A program made the position numbers and the translations under genes. A stretch of DNA of 64,000 nt from Sutcliffiella horikoshii (GTDB taxonomy: Bacteria; Bacillota; Bacilli; Bacillales; Bacillaceae_I), in the NCBI GenBank assembly GCA_001636495.1, contig KV440964.1:326666-390665 (forward strand), written 5' to 3'. Positions 1-8,196 of the stretch are shown here, piece after piece (positions within the stretch are counted from its first letter, which is position 1; each line of letters starts with the position of its first letter). The notes beneath the pieces are model-generated. The model worked only from the letters and a program-made list of their open reading frames with translations. It did not search any database and was not told where the DNA came from.

Positions 1-669
1 GATATTCTTCACTTCGTCCTTTGTCCCGGAGGCTATCACTTCGCCACGGTCCATGATATAGATGCGCTGGCAGAGGAATTCTACTTCCTCCATGTAGTGA
101 CTTGTGTAGAGGACCGTTATCCCTTTTTCCTCGTTCAGTTTCTTCACCGTTTCGAGGATATAGTTTCTTGATTGCGGGTCGATCCCGACTGTCGGCTCAT
201 CCATGATCAGGATTTCAGGACGGTGAAGCAGTGCTACTGCAATATTGAGACGACGCTTCATCCCCCCGGAAAATTGCTTCACCGGTTCTTTTTGCCGCTG
301 TTCTAGTCCTACTAGGGTCAGGACTTCTTCTATACGCTGTTTCAGCTCACTTTTCGGAAGCTTGTAGATTTCCCCAAAAAAACTCATATTTTCGTAGGCT
401 GTGAGTTCCGGGAACACGGCAATCTCCTGCGGGACAACACCAAGGATTTCTCGGAGGTGCTGAGGCTGCTCCTTCACACTTTCCCCTTTGAGTAGTACAT
501 CTCCACTTGTCGGTTTGACGAGGGAGGAGAGCATAGAGATGGTGGTGGACTTACCGGCTCCGTTCGGACCAAGCAATCCCACCGTCTCCCCTTTTTCCAG
601 ATATAAGTTGACGCCTTTAACGGCTTGCGTGTTTTTGAATGTTTTCGTCAGTTGAATGGCTTCTAGCAT
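1..669 (-). CDS. ABC transporter ATP-binding protein (partial at window edge)
   Basis: Nucleotide-binding subunit of an ABC-2 type exporter; it runs off the left edge, so the C-terminus is missing. The reverse strand starts at ATG 669 behind a strong AAAGGGGG ribosome site. Visible motifs in order are Walker A (GPNGAGKS, near residue 35), the Q-loop region (VVPQE), the ABC signature (FSGGMKRRLNI), Walker B (ILIMDEPTVGID) and the H-loop (YTSHYMEE). It lies downstream of a two-component system and a DUF58 gene on the same strand, so its permeases should lie just outside the window. It closely resembles the ATPase at 40877-41821, including the shared stretch MDEPTVGIDPQSRN. The substrate is unknown. 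Confidence 0.93.
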   Translation of the reverse strand, partial: MLEAIQLTKTFKNTQAVKGVNLYLEKGETVGLLGPNGAGKSTTISMLSSLVKPTSGDVLLKGESVKEQPQHLREILGVVPQEIAVFPELTAYENMSFFGEIYKLPKSELKQRIEEVLTLVGLEQRQKEPVKQFSGGMKRRLNIAVALLHRPEILIMDEPTVGIDPQSRNYILETVKKLNEEKGITVLYTSHYMEEVEFLCQRIYIMDRGEVIASGTKDEVKNI

Positions 670-833
670 GTTTGGTAGACCCCCTTTGTACTTCTACTAT
701 ACTATCGGCGCGAGGGGAGTTAACCTGAAGAAGGTCATGAGTTTGGGATGGCGAGGGTGACTTTGGTCATTTTTAATTCCAGAACGACGGTACGGTTAGC
801 CCGTCCTCAAAAAAAATAGGCGAAGCACATGCC

Positions 834-2102
834 TCACCCCACAATCTTCCGTCTTCCCTTAGATGTAATTCTCACCATCTTCACACCTTTATCGATAGCC
901 TCCAAAACAAACCCTTCCGTCGAACCTGGCAGCTTCCATTTCTCGAATGCTGCTTGCTCGGTACAGGCAATCACATATGGAAACGTAAGGGCATGCTGAT
1001 GGACAACCTGAGCGAACATCGTCGCAGGTATCATCACGTTTTCCACCCTGATCCGGGCGAGCAGCATCAAAGCAGCATGCAGCTGTTGCTTTCCCTCCCC
1101 TGCATTCAACTCAATATACGATGGGTTTCCAAACTTTTTGATGTTGACCAGAATCGAGAATGTAATATTGTGCTTTGTGGCATATTGCACCAAAAATGCC
1201 ACCCCGCGCAGTTTTTCCTCCAAGTTGCTTGTACTGATATCAAGGATGAATAACCACGATATTTGGGATGTCCGCTCGTACACTTTGGACTGCAGGCTAT
1301 CCATCCTAGCCGTCGCCTTCCAATGAATCTGTCCAAATGGATCCCCATTCACATATTCCCTTGTGCCAAGCACCCTGCTTTTCTCATCAAACAGAGAATT
1401 TCTATTCGGATGTTCTCCCTGCTTTTTCGGAAGGACTCTCTCAAGCCCCAGCACCTGCTCACTTCTTGGATACACGATGACTTCAAACTTCATCTTGTCC
1501 CTTGTCTGAAGGTACACCTTTCCCCATCCGAAGAAGGAGTCGATTTCCATGTCGAACAACTGAAGCTGGGCCACTCCTCTCTTTACAGCGGTAAAGGGAA
1601 GCTTCACCTCCCATTGGCTTCTACCAATCTGTTGAAAGTGAAAATGTAGCTGGTTGATATGTATGAGTTCTTCCCCGTGTTGAAACAATATGTTCTTGTC
1701 TGTTCCCACCCTGAGCTTCCCGAAAAATATTGGTAGAAAGCTGTTATGAGTGATCCTGAGCCTTAACATTACCTCATCCTCGGTAAATAACTTCAACCGC
1801 TCCTCTATAATGCGAATCTCAAGCCTTTTGGCAACAAAAGTGAGATAGAGAAAGTTCCCCCACATGTAAGCTAATATAGCGAAGAAAAGGAAAATTAACG
1901 GAGTGGAACCTAAAAAAATGGCAGCAGACAGCAGGAGAAAAAGAACGGCATTTACCAGCCGATGCTGCCTATCGTTCTCAATTTGATACTTCCACCCTTT
2001 CCATTCGCTATTAGTATATTGCCTGGCCTTTCTATCCATCATACGTCCCTTTATCCGTTGAAAACGTGTTTTCATATGTAAATCATATTGGTTTGGATCC
2101 AT
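834..2102 (-). CDS. DUF58 domain-containing membrane protein
   Basis: A 422-residue protein with two adjacent hydrophobic segments around residues 50-90, then a large soluble region. The DUF58 signature is clear near residues 246-268 (REYVNGDPFGQIHWKATAR), followed by a von Willebrand A-like fold (FILDIS). DUF58 proteins usually sit beside a MoxR ATPase and a transglutaminase-like protein; neither is present here. The start at 2102 is set by AAAGGAGGAGG just upstream. It lies between a response regulator and an ABC ATPase on the same strand, so it may be part of the same cell-envelope stress or export module. The function is unknown. Confidence 0.88.
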   Translation of the reverse strand: MDPNQYDLHMKTRFQRIKGRMMDRKARQYTNSEWKGWKYQIENDRQHRLVNAVLFLLLSAAIFLGSTPLIFLFFAILAYMWGNFLYLTFVAKRLEIRIIEERLKLFTEDEVMLRLRITHNSFLPIFFGKLRVGTDKNILFQHGEELIHINQLHFHFQQIGRSQWEVKLPFTAVKRGVAQLQLFDMEIDSFFGWGKVYLQTRDKMKFEVIVYPRSEQVLGLERVLPKKQGEHPNRNSLFDEKSRVLGTREYVNGDPFGQIHWKATARMDSLQSKVYERTSQISWLFILDISTSNLEEKLRGVAFLVQYATKHNITFSILVNIKKFGNPSYIELNAGEGKQQLHAALMLLARIRVENVMIPATMFAQVVHQHALTFPYVIACTEQAAFEKWKLPGSTEGFVLEAIDKGVKMVRITSKGRRKIVG

Positions 2103-2157
2103 TCATCCTCCTCCTTTTTGGTGGATAAGGGGACTGTTCCATTTATTGAAATCCCCC

Positions 2158-2793
2158 CTACACAATCCCATTCCGAATCGCAAATATCGCCAGCTGTGTG
2201 CGATCCCTTAACCCAAGCTTCTGCAAAATGACCGTCACATGGTTTTTCACCGTTCCGACAGACAGATGTAGAGCGTCTGCAATTTCCTGATTATTTTTCC
2301 CATCGCCGACCAGCTGTAGAATGGACCGTTCCCTACTTGTCAGCTCTATCATTTCATTGACAGTAGGCTCCGGACGGTTAATCAACCTTGGCACCACCTT
2401 CCCCGCTACAGACGCATCAATGGAAATCCCACCATTCAAACAGCTCTCGATCGAAGACAAAAGGCTCGCCGCATCCGCGTCTTTTAAAAGATAGCCCAAT
2501 GCCCCAAGCTTCAATGCCTCCATCGCATACTCATCGTCTGCAAACGTGGTCAGAATCAGCACCTTCGCTTTCGGATCGCGCTGCCTGATGACCCTGGTCG
2601 CTTCAATCCCTGTCATGATAGGCATCCGGACATCCATCAGCACAAGATCGACTAGATGTTTCTCATAAGCATCTACCGCTTCCTTCCCGGTGGCAACTTC
2701 TGCTACAACGCGATAGTTCGGGTGCTGCTCAATCATCATCTTGATTCCCTGTCTGACCAGCGCCTGATCTTCCGCTAGCAAGATATTAATCAT
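2158..2793 (-). CDS. NarL/LuxR-family response regulator
   Basis: Two-domain response regulator of 211 residues. The receiver domain has the acidic pocket AED and phospho-acceptor Asp54 (LMDVRMP); the C-terminal LuxR-type helix-turn-helix covers roughly residues 150-211 (TSRERSILQLV, NNQEIADALHLSVGTVKNHV). It directly abuts the histidine kinase gene, whose stop ends at 2794, so the two are translationally coupled. The pair belongs to the DesK/LiaS-type class that often controls ABC exporters, matching the ATPase gene at the left edge. The stimulus cannot be read from the sequence. Confidence 0.95.
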   Translation of the reverse strand: MINILLAEDQALVRQGIKMMIEQHPNYRVVAEVATGKEAVDAYEKHLVDLVLMDVRMPIMTGIEATRVIRQRDPKAKVLILTTFADDEYAMEALKLGALGYLLKDADAASLLSSIESCLNGGISIDASVAGKVVPRLINRPEPTVNEMIELTSRERSILQLVGDGKNNQEIADALHLSVGTVKNHVTVILQKLGLRDRTQLAIFAIRNGIV

Positions 2794-3927
2794 TTAGTAT
2801 GTAACTCCCTTCAGAGGGAAAATCCCCTTCACTGTAAAATAATCCTCGATGACCTCCCGCTCCATCCGTCCGTTCAGACTTTCCATACGTTTACGCATAT
2901 TTTGAAGACCGAAGCCTTCTTCTATTAATCTCGACGTTTCCATTTTATTTTCCACCTTGACCTGGAAGCTATGCTCCCCGATGATTTCTAGGGTGATGGC
3001 GATATCCTTCGAACCCCCATGCCTCATTGCATTGGTGAGTCCTTCCTGCACAAACCGATACACCGCGATATTTTGCTCATTGGTCAATGGCTGCGAAAGC
3101 ACCCCTGTTTTGGTGGTCAGCTGCACCCTCATCTGACTTTCTGCTTCCAACTTTCTTATCAAATGAATCACAGATGAGATTCCCTGCTCTTCTTCCCCCT
3201 GCAAAGCTTTCACCGCTTTTCGCATTCCATCTAGGCTTTCGCGGGCCAATTGCTTGGCCTGCTTTACTATCGAGGCAATCTTTCCCTCTCCCGCTGCCTG
3301 CTCCGCCACTGCCAGCTGCATCATCAGTGCCGTCAGCTGATGGCCGACGGAATCATGAATATCCCTTGCTATCCGATTCCGCTCCTCGACTCTGGCAACC
3401 TCCTCAGTTTCAAGGACCTGCCTTTTCAGCGCACGGTACTCCACCAGCAGGCTTTTCCACTCTCTATCAAGCTTCTCATTGTCATGGAAGTACCGATGGG
3501 TGATGCCCCCCACCCCAGTCAATAAAATCACCAGAAATAAATGGTAGAAAAATAAATCCGTGAATGCCATTACACTTAGAGATATCGGTAAAGGAAGAAT
3601 GATAGCAACCTTTATCATGACTGCCCGTTTTATTGCTGGTGTTTGTATGTCGTCCAATAATAAAAAATAGAGCAGCAGCCATGGAATAGCATCGAATGGA
3701 CTCAGAATAAATTGTTGGATCAGGACTACCAGACAGCTTGCAAGTAGATACGCAACCCATTTCTCCTTCCAGATTGGCAAACTAAAGTAAAGACCGAGAA
3801 AGGCTCCGGCTGCTAATAGATAACCTGCCAAAAGGGTACCGGTAATGGAATAGTAGATAGGTGTGACAAGTAGGATCAGACATATAAATACGAGCTTTAT
3901 CCATAGTAGGTTGAGTTTGCTAAGCAT
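2794..3927 (-). CDS. Sensor histidine kinase (HisKA_3 type)
   Basis: Membrane sensor kinase of 377 residues. About five or six hydrophobic segments fill residues 8-145 with very short loops, the intramembrane-sensing layout of DesK/LiaS-type kinases. The dimerisation domain holds the phospho-accepting His191 (ARDIHDSVGHQ). The ATPase domain shows the N-box (QEGLTNAMRHG, Asn299) and a G-box (GFGLQNMRKRM). It is upstream of and contiguous with the response regulator at 2158-2793. A very similar arrangement occurs at 37655-39381. Confidence 0.95.
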   Translation of the reverse strand: MLSKLNLLWIKLVFICLILLVTPIYYSITGTLLAGYLLAAGAFLGLYFSLPIWKEKWVAYLLASCLVVLIQQFILSPFDAIPWLLLYFLLLDDIQTPAIKRAVMIKVAIILPLPISLSVMAFTDLFFYHLFLVILLTGVGGITHRYFHDNEKLDREWKSLLVEYRALKRQVLETEEVARVEERNRIARDIHDSVGHQLTALMMQLAVAEQAAGEGKIASIVKQAKQLARESLDGMRKAVKALQGEEEQGISSVIHLIRKLEAESQMRVQLTTKTGVLSQPLTNEQNIAVYRFVQEGLTNAMRHGGSKDIAITLEIIGEHSFQVKVENKMETSRLIEEGFGLQNMRKRMESLNGRMEREVIEDYFTVKGIFPLKGVTY

Positions 3928-4012
3928 GGTAGCTTCCTACCAGTTTGGTTGCTCTCTGTTCGTTCCTGCTGCTCAATGTAGTGCACCCTTTCTTGTTTAA
4001 ACGAACGTTTGA

Positions 4013-4690
4013 TTAAAAGATTTTCTTGAGTTTTTTCATCGTTGCTTCCGTTGTTAGGCTGCTAAAATAAGTCAGTAGTTGTTCCGTGGCTTCTTCTTTA
4101 TCAAGCTTGATTCTTTCAATATTGTTCTTTTCACACCAATGCCCCATCGTTTCATAGGATGTACTGCTCCATCCGTTCTTTTCCCCGTTTTCGTCCTGCT
4201 TTTCTTTTGTACCGGAGACGACGATATCGAGATTCCCCTGCAACTCTAGTAGAGCCTGATCGAATGCCTTCTTTTTCTCTTTTTCTTTCATGCCCGCTTT
4301 TGCACGCAATACTCTCGTATCAATCCCTTGGTTCCCCGAAATATGGCCAAAGAGAGTTAGGGCTTCACGTGATACCTTCCCATTTTCATACCGCTCTTCC
4401 ATGGTTTCTTGACTTGCTAGTGCCGCAAGCACCAGAGGAAGCAAGTCCTTTGAAATGAACACCGCTTTTTTCCTGATAAATTTCCCGTACGCCACCACCC
4501 CGTCTGCCGCGAATTGCGTCCGCCACATCCATGGGTCCTGATCAGTATCGGAATGCCAAGCTTCTTTTGGAGTGATGCTCCCAAGAGATGGATAGTCGTC
4601 AAAAAGTGGTGCAAGCGGGAGCAGCCCCACCTCGTTAATCACAGCTACTGCTTCCTCATATGTATGGATGGTACGAGTTTGTGTGGTCAT
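4013..4690 (-). CDS. AlkZ/YcaQ-related winged-helix protein, probable
   Basis: A soluble protein of about 225 residues. From memory it resembles bacillar proteins annotated AlkZ-related, with a conserved front end (TYEEAV, WHTDT-like region followed by DPWMWR) and a C-terminal region around SSTSYETMGHWCE. In-frame starts also exist at 4876 and 4696, but the AAAGGAG site overlaps the region just before 4696, and only ATG 4690 gives proper spacing of about 8 nt. The gene is divergent from a PadR regulator, and three similar operator-like sequences lie between them, suggesting PadR control. A glycosylase role is inferred from family naming only. Confidence 0.6.
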   Translation of the reverse strand: MTTQTRTIHTYEEAVAVINEVGLLPLAPLFDDYPSLGSITPKEAWHSDTDQDPWMWRTQFAADGVVAYGKFIRKKAVFISKDLLPLVLAALASQETMEERYENGKVSREALTLFGHISGNQGIDTRVLRAKAGMKEKEKKKAFDQALLELQGNLDIVVSGTKEKQDENGEKNGWSSTSYETMGHWCEKNNIERIKLDKEEATEQLLTYFSSLTTEATMKKLKKIF

Positions 4691-4770
4691 GGTCATTTCT
4701 CCTTTATTTTCCTTTTGTTTTAGAAATTCTACATACACGTCAGAGAGTCCTTTAAAATATTTCCAAATAT

Positions 4771-4867
4771 ACCTTGCATAACAAGATAGCGGAGCATATA
4801 ATGAAAGTATCATGTAATACAAGATAGCAAACGAACTTTGATTTGGTACCTTGTTATACAAGATACC
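4771..4867. promoter_or_regulatory. Candidate PadR operator cluster
   Basis: Three related elements lie between the divergent AlkZ-like and PadR genes. The best is a near-perfect 23-nt inverted repeat at 4845-4867, with arms GGTACCTTGT and ACAAGATACC. Similar halves occur at 4771-4790 (ACCTTGCATAACAAGATAGC) and at 4811-4828 (TAATACAAGATAGC). PadR-family regulators usually bind such palindromes next to their own gene. Assignment to this PadR is inference. Confidence 0.6.
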
Positions 4868-4911
4868 AACCAACAAAACTATCCTTTACCACAACCAAAG
4901 TAGGTGAACAC

Positions 4912-5244
4912 ATGGCAGCAAGAAGCCAGCTATTAAAAGGAATACTCGATGCCTGCGTAATGGCAATTGTCGAGGAGAAAGCAGTCTACGGGTACGAACT
5001 GTCCCAGCAGCTGCAAAAGGTCGGGCTACCGGATATAAGTGAAGGCACCATCTACCCCGTACTGCTCCGACTCCAAAAGAACGGATTCATAATAGGGGAA
5101 ATGCGCCCTTCCGCATCCGGCCCGAACCGAAAATACTATTTTCTAACAGAGGCGGGAAAAGAAGAACTTGAACGGATATCAAGTGAATGGATGCTGATCG
5201 CCGGTCCTGTAAGTCAATTATTGCAAAGAGGGGAAAAAGAATGA
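4912..5244 (+). CDS. PadR-family transcriptional regulator
   Basis: Winged-helix repressor of 110 residues. The PadR core fills the protein: LLKGILDACVMAIV, then GYELSQQLQKVGL, the recognition-helix region EGTIYPVLLRLQKNGF and the wing RKYYFLTEAGKEEL. I take ATG 4912, preceded by AGGTGA, over the upstream in-frame start at 4843, which lies inside the operator. Its stop overlaps the next start (ATGA at 5241-5244), so it is coupled to the DUF1129 and HAAS membrane proteins. PadR plus a HAAS-type membrane protein is a common Firmicutes pairing. Confidence 0.93.
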   Translation: MAARSQLLKGILDACVMAIVEEKAVYGYELSQQLQKVGLPDISEGTIYPVLLRLQKNGFIIGEMRPSASGPNRKYYFLTEAGKEELERISSEWMLIAGPVSQLLQRGEKE

Positions 5245-5921
5245 GCGATACGAAGAAGTTGATTGAAGAGAATAATGAAAAACGGAAACTGTTGAGTGAT
5301 AATAATTTGGGGTTGTATGAGGATTTTCTGCTATACATCCGTACGGATTTAAGGGTGGCGGAGCATGAGAGTGAAGAGCTATTGATGGAACTTCTCGACC
5401 ATATGCTTGAAGCGCAGCATGAAGGGCGATCTGGAACAGACCTACTTGGTTCCGATCCTAAAGCATATGCAGATGAACTGATTGAAGGGTTGCCAAAAGA
5501 AAAGAGACGGGATGTGATCCCTTTCATAAGCTCCCAAGTCAGTAATTCCTTAGGGTGGTTCGCTCTCGTTTTATCCATTGTCCATCTGGTGATGCCCATG
5601 TTCACGGAAATTAAAGCTCCTTCTCCTATAGGGAACTTGTTCATATTGGCTTTGGCTGTGTTAGGCGTTTCCGCACTAGGCGTGAAAGTGATCTTTACCT
5701 TAGTTCGTTCCAGCCTTTTTAGTGAAAAGAAAGAAGCCAAACGAGCCTATTGGAAAGCCGGACTTTTTGGGGGAGGATCCTTTGCGGTAATTTTACTTGT
5801 CGCCTGGCTTGTTCCTGATTTCGGGCCAAGTGTTTTGATAGAATGGTGGATTTATCTGATCTTCGCACTCATTCTACTAGGTACCGGAAAGCTGATTCAA
5901 CGTGCCTACCACACTCACTAA
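5241..5921 (+). CDS. DUF1129-family membrane protein
   Basis: About 226 residues. The soluble N-terminal half ends in the conserved DUF1129-like block EELLMELLDHMLEAQHEG followed by SDPKAYADELIEGLPK. Four membrane segments follow (about 108-125, 133-155, 178-200 and 203-222). The start at 5241 overlaps the PadR stop by 4 nt and has GAGGGG upstream. It is the second gene of a PadR-controlled operon; the family function is not known. Confidence 0.85.
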   Translation: MSDTKKLIEENNEKRKLLSDNNLGLYEDFLLYIRTDLRVAEHESEELLMELLDHMLEAQHEGRSGTDLLGSDPKAYADELIEGLPKEKRRDVIPFISSQVSNSLGWFALVLSIVHLVMPMFTEIKAPSPIGNLFILALAVLGVSALGVKVIFTLVRSSLFSEKKEAKRAYWKAGLFGGGSFAVILLVAWLVPDFGPSVLIEWWIYLIFALILLGTGKLIQRAYHTH

Positions 5922-5939
5922 CAGGAAGGGGAAAACAAC

Positions 5940-6707
5940 ATGAACCATCTACCATTATCTAAGAAGAGCCAAACTTTCATAGAAAACCTGCGGATCTATC
6001 TTTTTTCTTGCGGCAAAAAGACGAATGAGATTGATGAGATAACCGATGAATTATCGGTGCATTTATATGAGGCCGAAAAAGAGAACAAGAGTGTCGAGCA
6101 TATCATCGGAAGCTCTCCCAAAGAATACATGGAGCAGATCTCAGGCGAAATGTCCTTTGATGTTCGGGGCTGGGCAAAGTATGTGCCCATCATCATCCTT
6201 GGTGCTTTCTCCGGCATCGTTCTCAAGGACATCGTGTTTGGCGGCTTCCAATACTCGCTGGTGGAGCTGATTGGTTATCCGCTTGTTTGCATTCTCCTGC
6301 TTCTTGCTTACATGGGGACATTCAGGCTTATTTCCAGTCATAATTTTTCTAAGCCCAAAGAATTCTTTTTCTTGTATTTAGTCAGCTTTTTATCGATTGC
6401 AATGTTTACAGGGTTGATGTTCCTGCCAAATCATATAGAGTCACCGATTATACTGCTCGGCTATTATGGGAACCTTATTGTCGCAAGTATGGCCATTTCG
6501 TTTTTGATTGGGATTTCGATTTGGAGTAAGACGCTCGTGTCGATTGTTCTGCCGATCTTTTATATCGTTCCCGAGTACTTGATCAGCTTTACTGACCTTT
6601 CAGAGGGGAATCAGCTGTTAGCCAGCACCCTCGTGATGTTCGCGGGAATCGGTGTGTATTTACTGGTCTCGCTTAGAAAAACGAAGGAATCTGGTACCGC
6701 TCCATAA
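5940..6707 (+). CDS. HAAS-domain membrane protein
   Basis: 255 residues. The N-terminal soluble HAAS-type helical domain covers residues 10-75 (LRIYLFSCGKKTNEIDEITD, then IIGSSPKEYMEQISGEM). Six or so hydrophobic segments follow to the C-terminus. The AGGAAGGGG site just before ATG 5940 supports this start. It is the third gene of the PadR operon, 18 nt after the DUF1129 gene, and shares the overall plan of its neighbour (alpha-helical N-domain plus membrane bundle). The role is unknown; these proteins are often inferred to be co-repressor partners or targets of PadR. Confidence 0.85.
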   Translation: MNHLPLSKKSQTFIENLRIYLFSCGKKTNEIDEITDELSVHLYEAEKENKSVEHIIGSSPKEYMEQISGEMSFDVRGWAKYVPIIILGAFSGIVLKDIVFGGFQYSLVELIGYPLVCILLLLAYMGTFRLISSHNFSKPKEFFFLYLVSFLSIAMFTGLMFLPNHIESPIILLGYYGNLIVASMAISFLIGISIWSKTLVSIVLPIFYIVPEYLISFTDLSEGNQLLASTLVMFAGIGVYLLVSLRKTKESGTAP

Positions 6708-6711
6708 GACA

Positions 6712-6750
6712 AAGGGGAGCTGCGCTTTAACTTCAGCGTCTGCTCCCCTT
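6712..6750. terminator. Bidirectional intrinsic terminator
   Basis: Arms AAGGGGAGC and GCTCCCCTT with an inner GCGCT/AGCG stem lie between the convergent HAAS and SRPBCC genes. Confidence 0.8.
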
Positions 6751-7206
6751 CTATTTCATTGCGATTGCTTCCGATTCCACCCGGTCCATGTACTCCAGTA
6801 CCACTTTATTGTTGCTTTTTTCACTTCCAAGCTTCAGCATCGCCCTTCCCACAAAGTTTACCCCTTTGTTATGACCGGCATAAATGAAGCGCGTATGAGA
6901 CTCGTCCAACTTTTCTAGCGTAAAAGATAAATTTATTTCAAAAGCTTTTCCGAGTACAAACGCAATTTGCTTATGTTTTCTGTCTGGATTATCCTCATAA
7001 GCCAGCGTCTCCACGATATACGTTTCTACCCGTTTGCCTTCACGGTATTTCTGGCTGTGTTTGGCACCAACCTCCGTTTCCGTCTTCTCTATCAGCGTGT
7101 GCTCCTCCACTTTTGGCATGGTTCTCTTTATATTCTCGTCGAGGTACAGTTCCCACACTTTTTCGATATGGACTGGTAACACTCTTTCTTCTTTCCACTG
7201 AATCAT
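6751..7206 (-). CDS. SRPBCC (START/Bet v1-like) family protein
   Basis: 151-residue single-domain protein. It begins with the typical strand IQWKEERVLPVHIEKVWELYLD and carries the alternating strand pattern of the polyketide-cyclase/START fold (FEINLSFTLEKLDE, HTRFIYAGHNKG) and the C-terminal helix. It starts at 7206 with AAAGGAGG upstream, overlapping the MerR stop (ATGA). Coupling to a MerR regulator suggests it binds or modifies the small hydrophobic inducer; this is inference. Confidence 0.8.
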   Translation of the reverse strand: MIQWKEERVLPVHIEKVWELYLDENIKRTMPKVEEHTLIEKTETEVGAKHSQKYREGKRVETYIVETLAYEDNPDRKHKQIAFVLGKAFEINLSFTLEKLDESHTRFIYAGHNKGVNFVGRAMLKLGSEKSNNKVVLEYMDRVESEAIAMK

Positions 7207-7547
7207 TGATTTTCCTCCTTTCCTGACACCAAGAAGGCATCAATCTCTGCTGTTTTGTATTGCAGTTCTTCCATTTGGAGCCGTATCGTTTCTTTCTTTT
7301 GAATTAGTAAATCCTCAAGGTGTGCAAACGATTCATCCGCCATCACCAAAATCATCTCCTGAATCGTGAACCCGAAGCTTCGGAGTTTCACTAAAAGCAG
7401 AGCCAGAAAATAACTGCCATCATCGTAATATCGGTAGTTGTTTTTAGGATCGATATAGGCGGGTTCAATTAGCTTCACCTCTGCATAATAACGCAGGGTC
7501 TCCTTGCTCAGCCCGGTCATATCGGAAAACTCACTGACTTTGTACAT
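7203..7547 (-). CDS. MerR-family transcriptional regulator
   Basis: 114 residues: N-terminal winged helix (MYKVSEFSDMTGLSKETLRYY, then NNYRYYDDGSY), followed by a coiled-coil dimer helix (residues 75-105). No C-terminal effector domain is present, so ligand sensing could depend on a partner. Its 4-nt overlap with the SRPBCC gene points to a two-gene operon. AGGAGGGCGAG lies just upstream of ATG 7547. Confidence 0.92.
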   Translation of the reverse strand: MYKVSEFSDMTGLSKETLRYYAEVKLIEPAYIDPKNNYRYYDDGSYFLALLLVKLRSFGFTIQEMILVMADESFAHLEDLLIQKKETIRLQMEELQYKTAEIDAFLVSGKEENQ

Positions 7548-7673
7548 TTCTCGCCCTCCTTTGTTTAGTTTAAACTATGGGGTGCACCACATGGTCAATC
7601 AGGAATTTTTATTAGGGTATGTTTTTAGCTGACAACAGGCAAAAATACTGGCTTTTAATGGTCAAAAAAACGC

Positions 7674-7770
7674 TTCGGACATTTCGTTCTTTGGTTCGGA
7701 CAATTTTATTGTACATTTGTTGGGGGTTCGGACAACATTTGGCCTTGTTCGGGCAAGAATCGAAGCTGTT
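7674..7770. repeat. TTCGGACA 21-nt-phased array, left part
   Basis: The word TTCGGACA starts at 7674, 7695 and 7727, with the variant TTCGGGCA at 7748. The intervals are 21, 32 and 21 nt, and the sequence between words is not conserved. The array resumes to the right of the IS3 element at 9192. No gene is visible in 7548-7849 apart from the IS end. No function is known to me. Confidence 0.75.
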
Positions 7771-7849
7771 TGGAGGTAGTATAGAAAGTGGACACAGGGA
7801 TTGGCGTCATGTTTTAATCAAAATTAACCAATATAAGGACGTGTTAAAC

Positions 7850-8155
7850 ATGACGAAAAAGAAAAGCTACTCTCCAGAGTTTAGGGAATATGTGGTGAAA
7901 CAAATCGTACTGGATGGGCATAAGATCGTTGATGTTAGTCAAAAACTAGATATCCCCTATGATACATTACAAAAGTGGGTATATCGCTTTAAAAAGAGAC
8001 AGAAAGAAGAAGCTCAAGAAACTCAAAATCAATTATTAACAGCTTCTGAATACAAGGACATGTATGAAGCCGAAAAGAGAAGCAAGCTTGAGTTACAGGA
8101 AGAGATAGATATCTTAAAAAAGGCCATGCACATCTTCACGCAAGAAAAGAAGTAA
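7850..8155 (+). CDS. IS3-family OrfA (helix-turn-helix)
   Basis: About 101 residues. Helix-turn-helix near residues 8-45 (YSPEFREYVVKQIV, VDVSQKLDIPYDTLQKWVYR) followed by a leucine-zipper-like helix (KLELQEEIDILKKAMHIF). An upstream in-frame extension to 7619 crosses the IS end and is not real; ATG 7850 is the family-like start. It binds the IS ends and provides the N-terminus of the OrfAB transposase after frameshifting. Confidence 0.93.
   Translation: MTKKKSYSPEFREYVVKQIVLDGHKIVDVSQKLDIPYDTLQKWVYRFKKRQKEEAQETQNQLLTASEYKDMYEAEKRSKLELQEEIDILKKAMHIFTQEKK
8116..8122 (+). other. Programmed -1 frameshift site (A6G)
   Basis: The heptamer AAAAAAG lies near the end of orfA. The -1 frame is open from here through to OrfB, giving KGHAHLHARKEVIFEF and then the OrfB body. 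This is the standard IS3 route to the OrfAB fusion transposase. Confidence 0.8.
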
Positions 8156-8196
8156 TTTTCGAATTCATTCATTCCCATCGGAATGAACACACCGTA

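Noticed and set aside
5087-5740. Antisense ORF of 217 residues opposite PadR and DUF1129 genes
   Set aside because: The plus-strand genes have ribosome sites, overlaps and family motifs; the antisense frame has none.
7674-7770. CRISPR-like array
   Set aside because: Conserved words are only 8 nt with 13-24 nt variable parts, there are no cas genes, and the other arrays have different words. This does not fit CRISPR.
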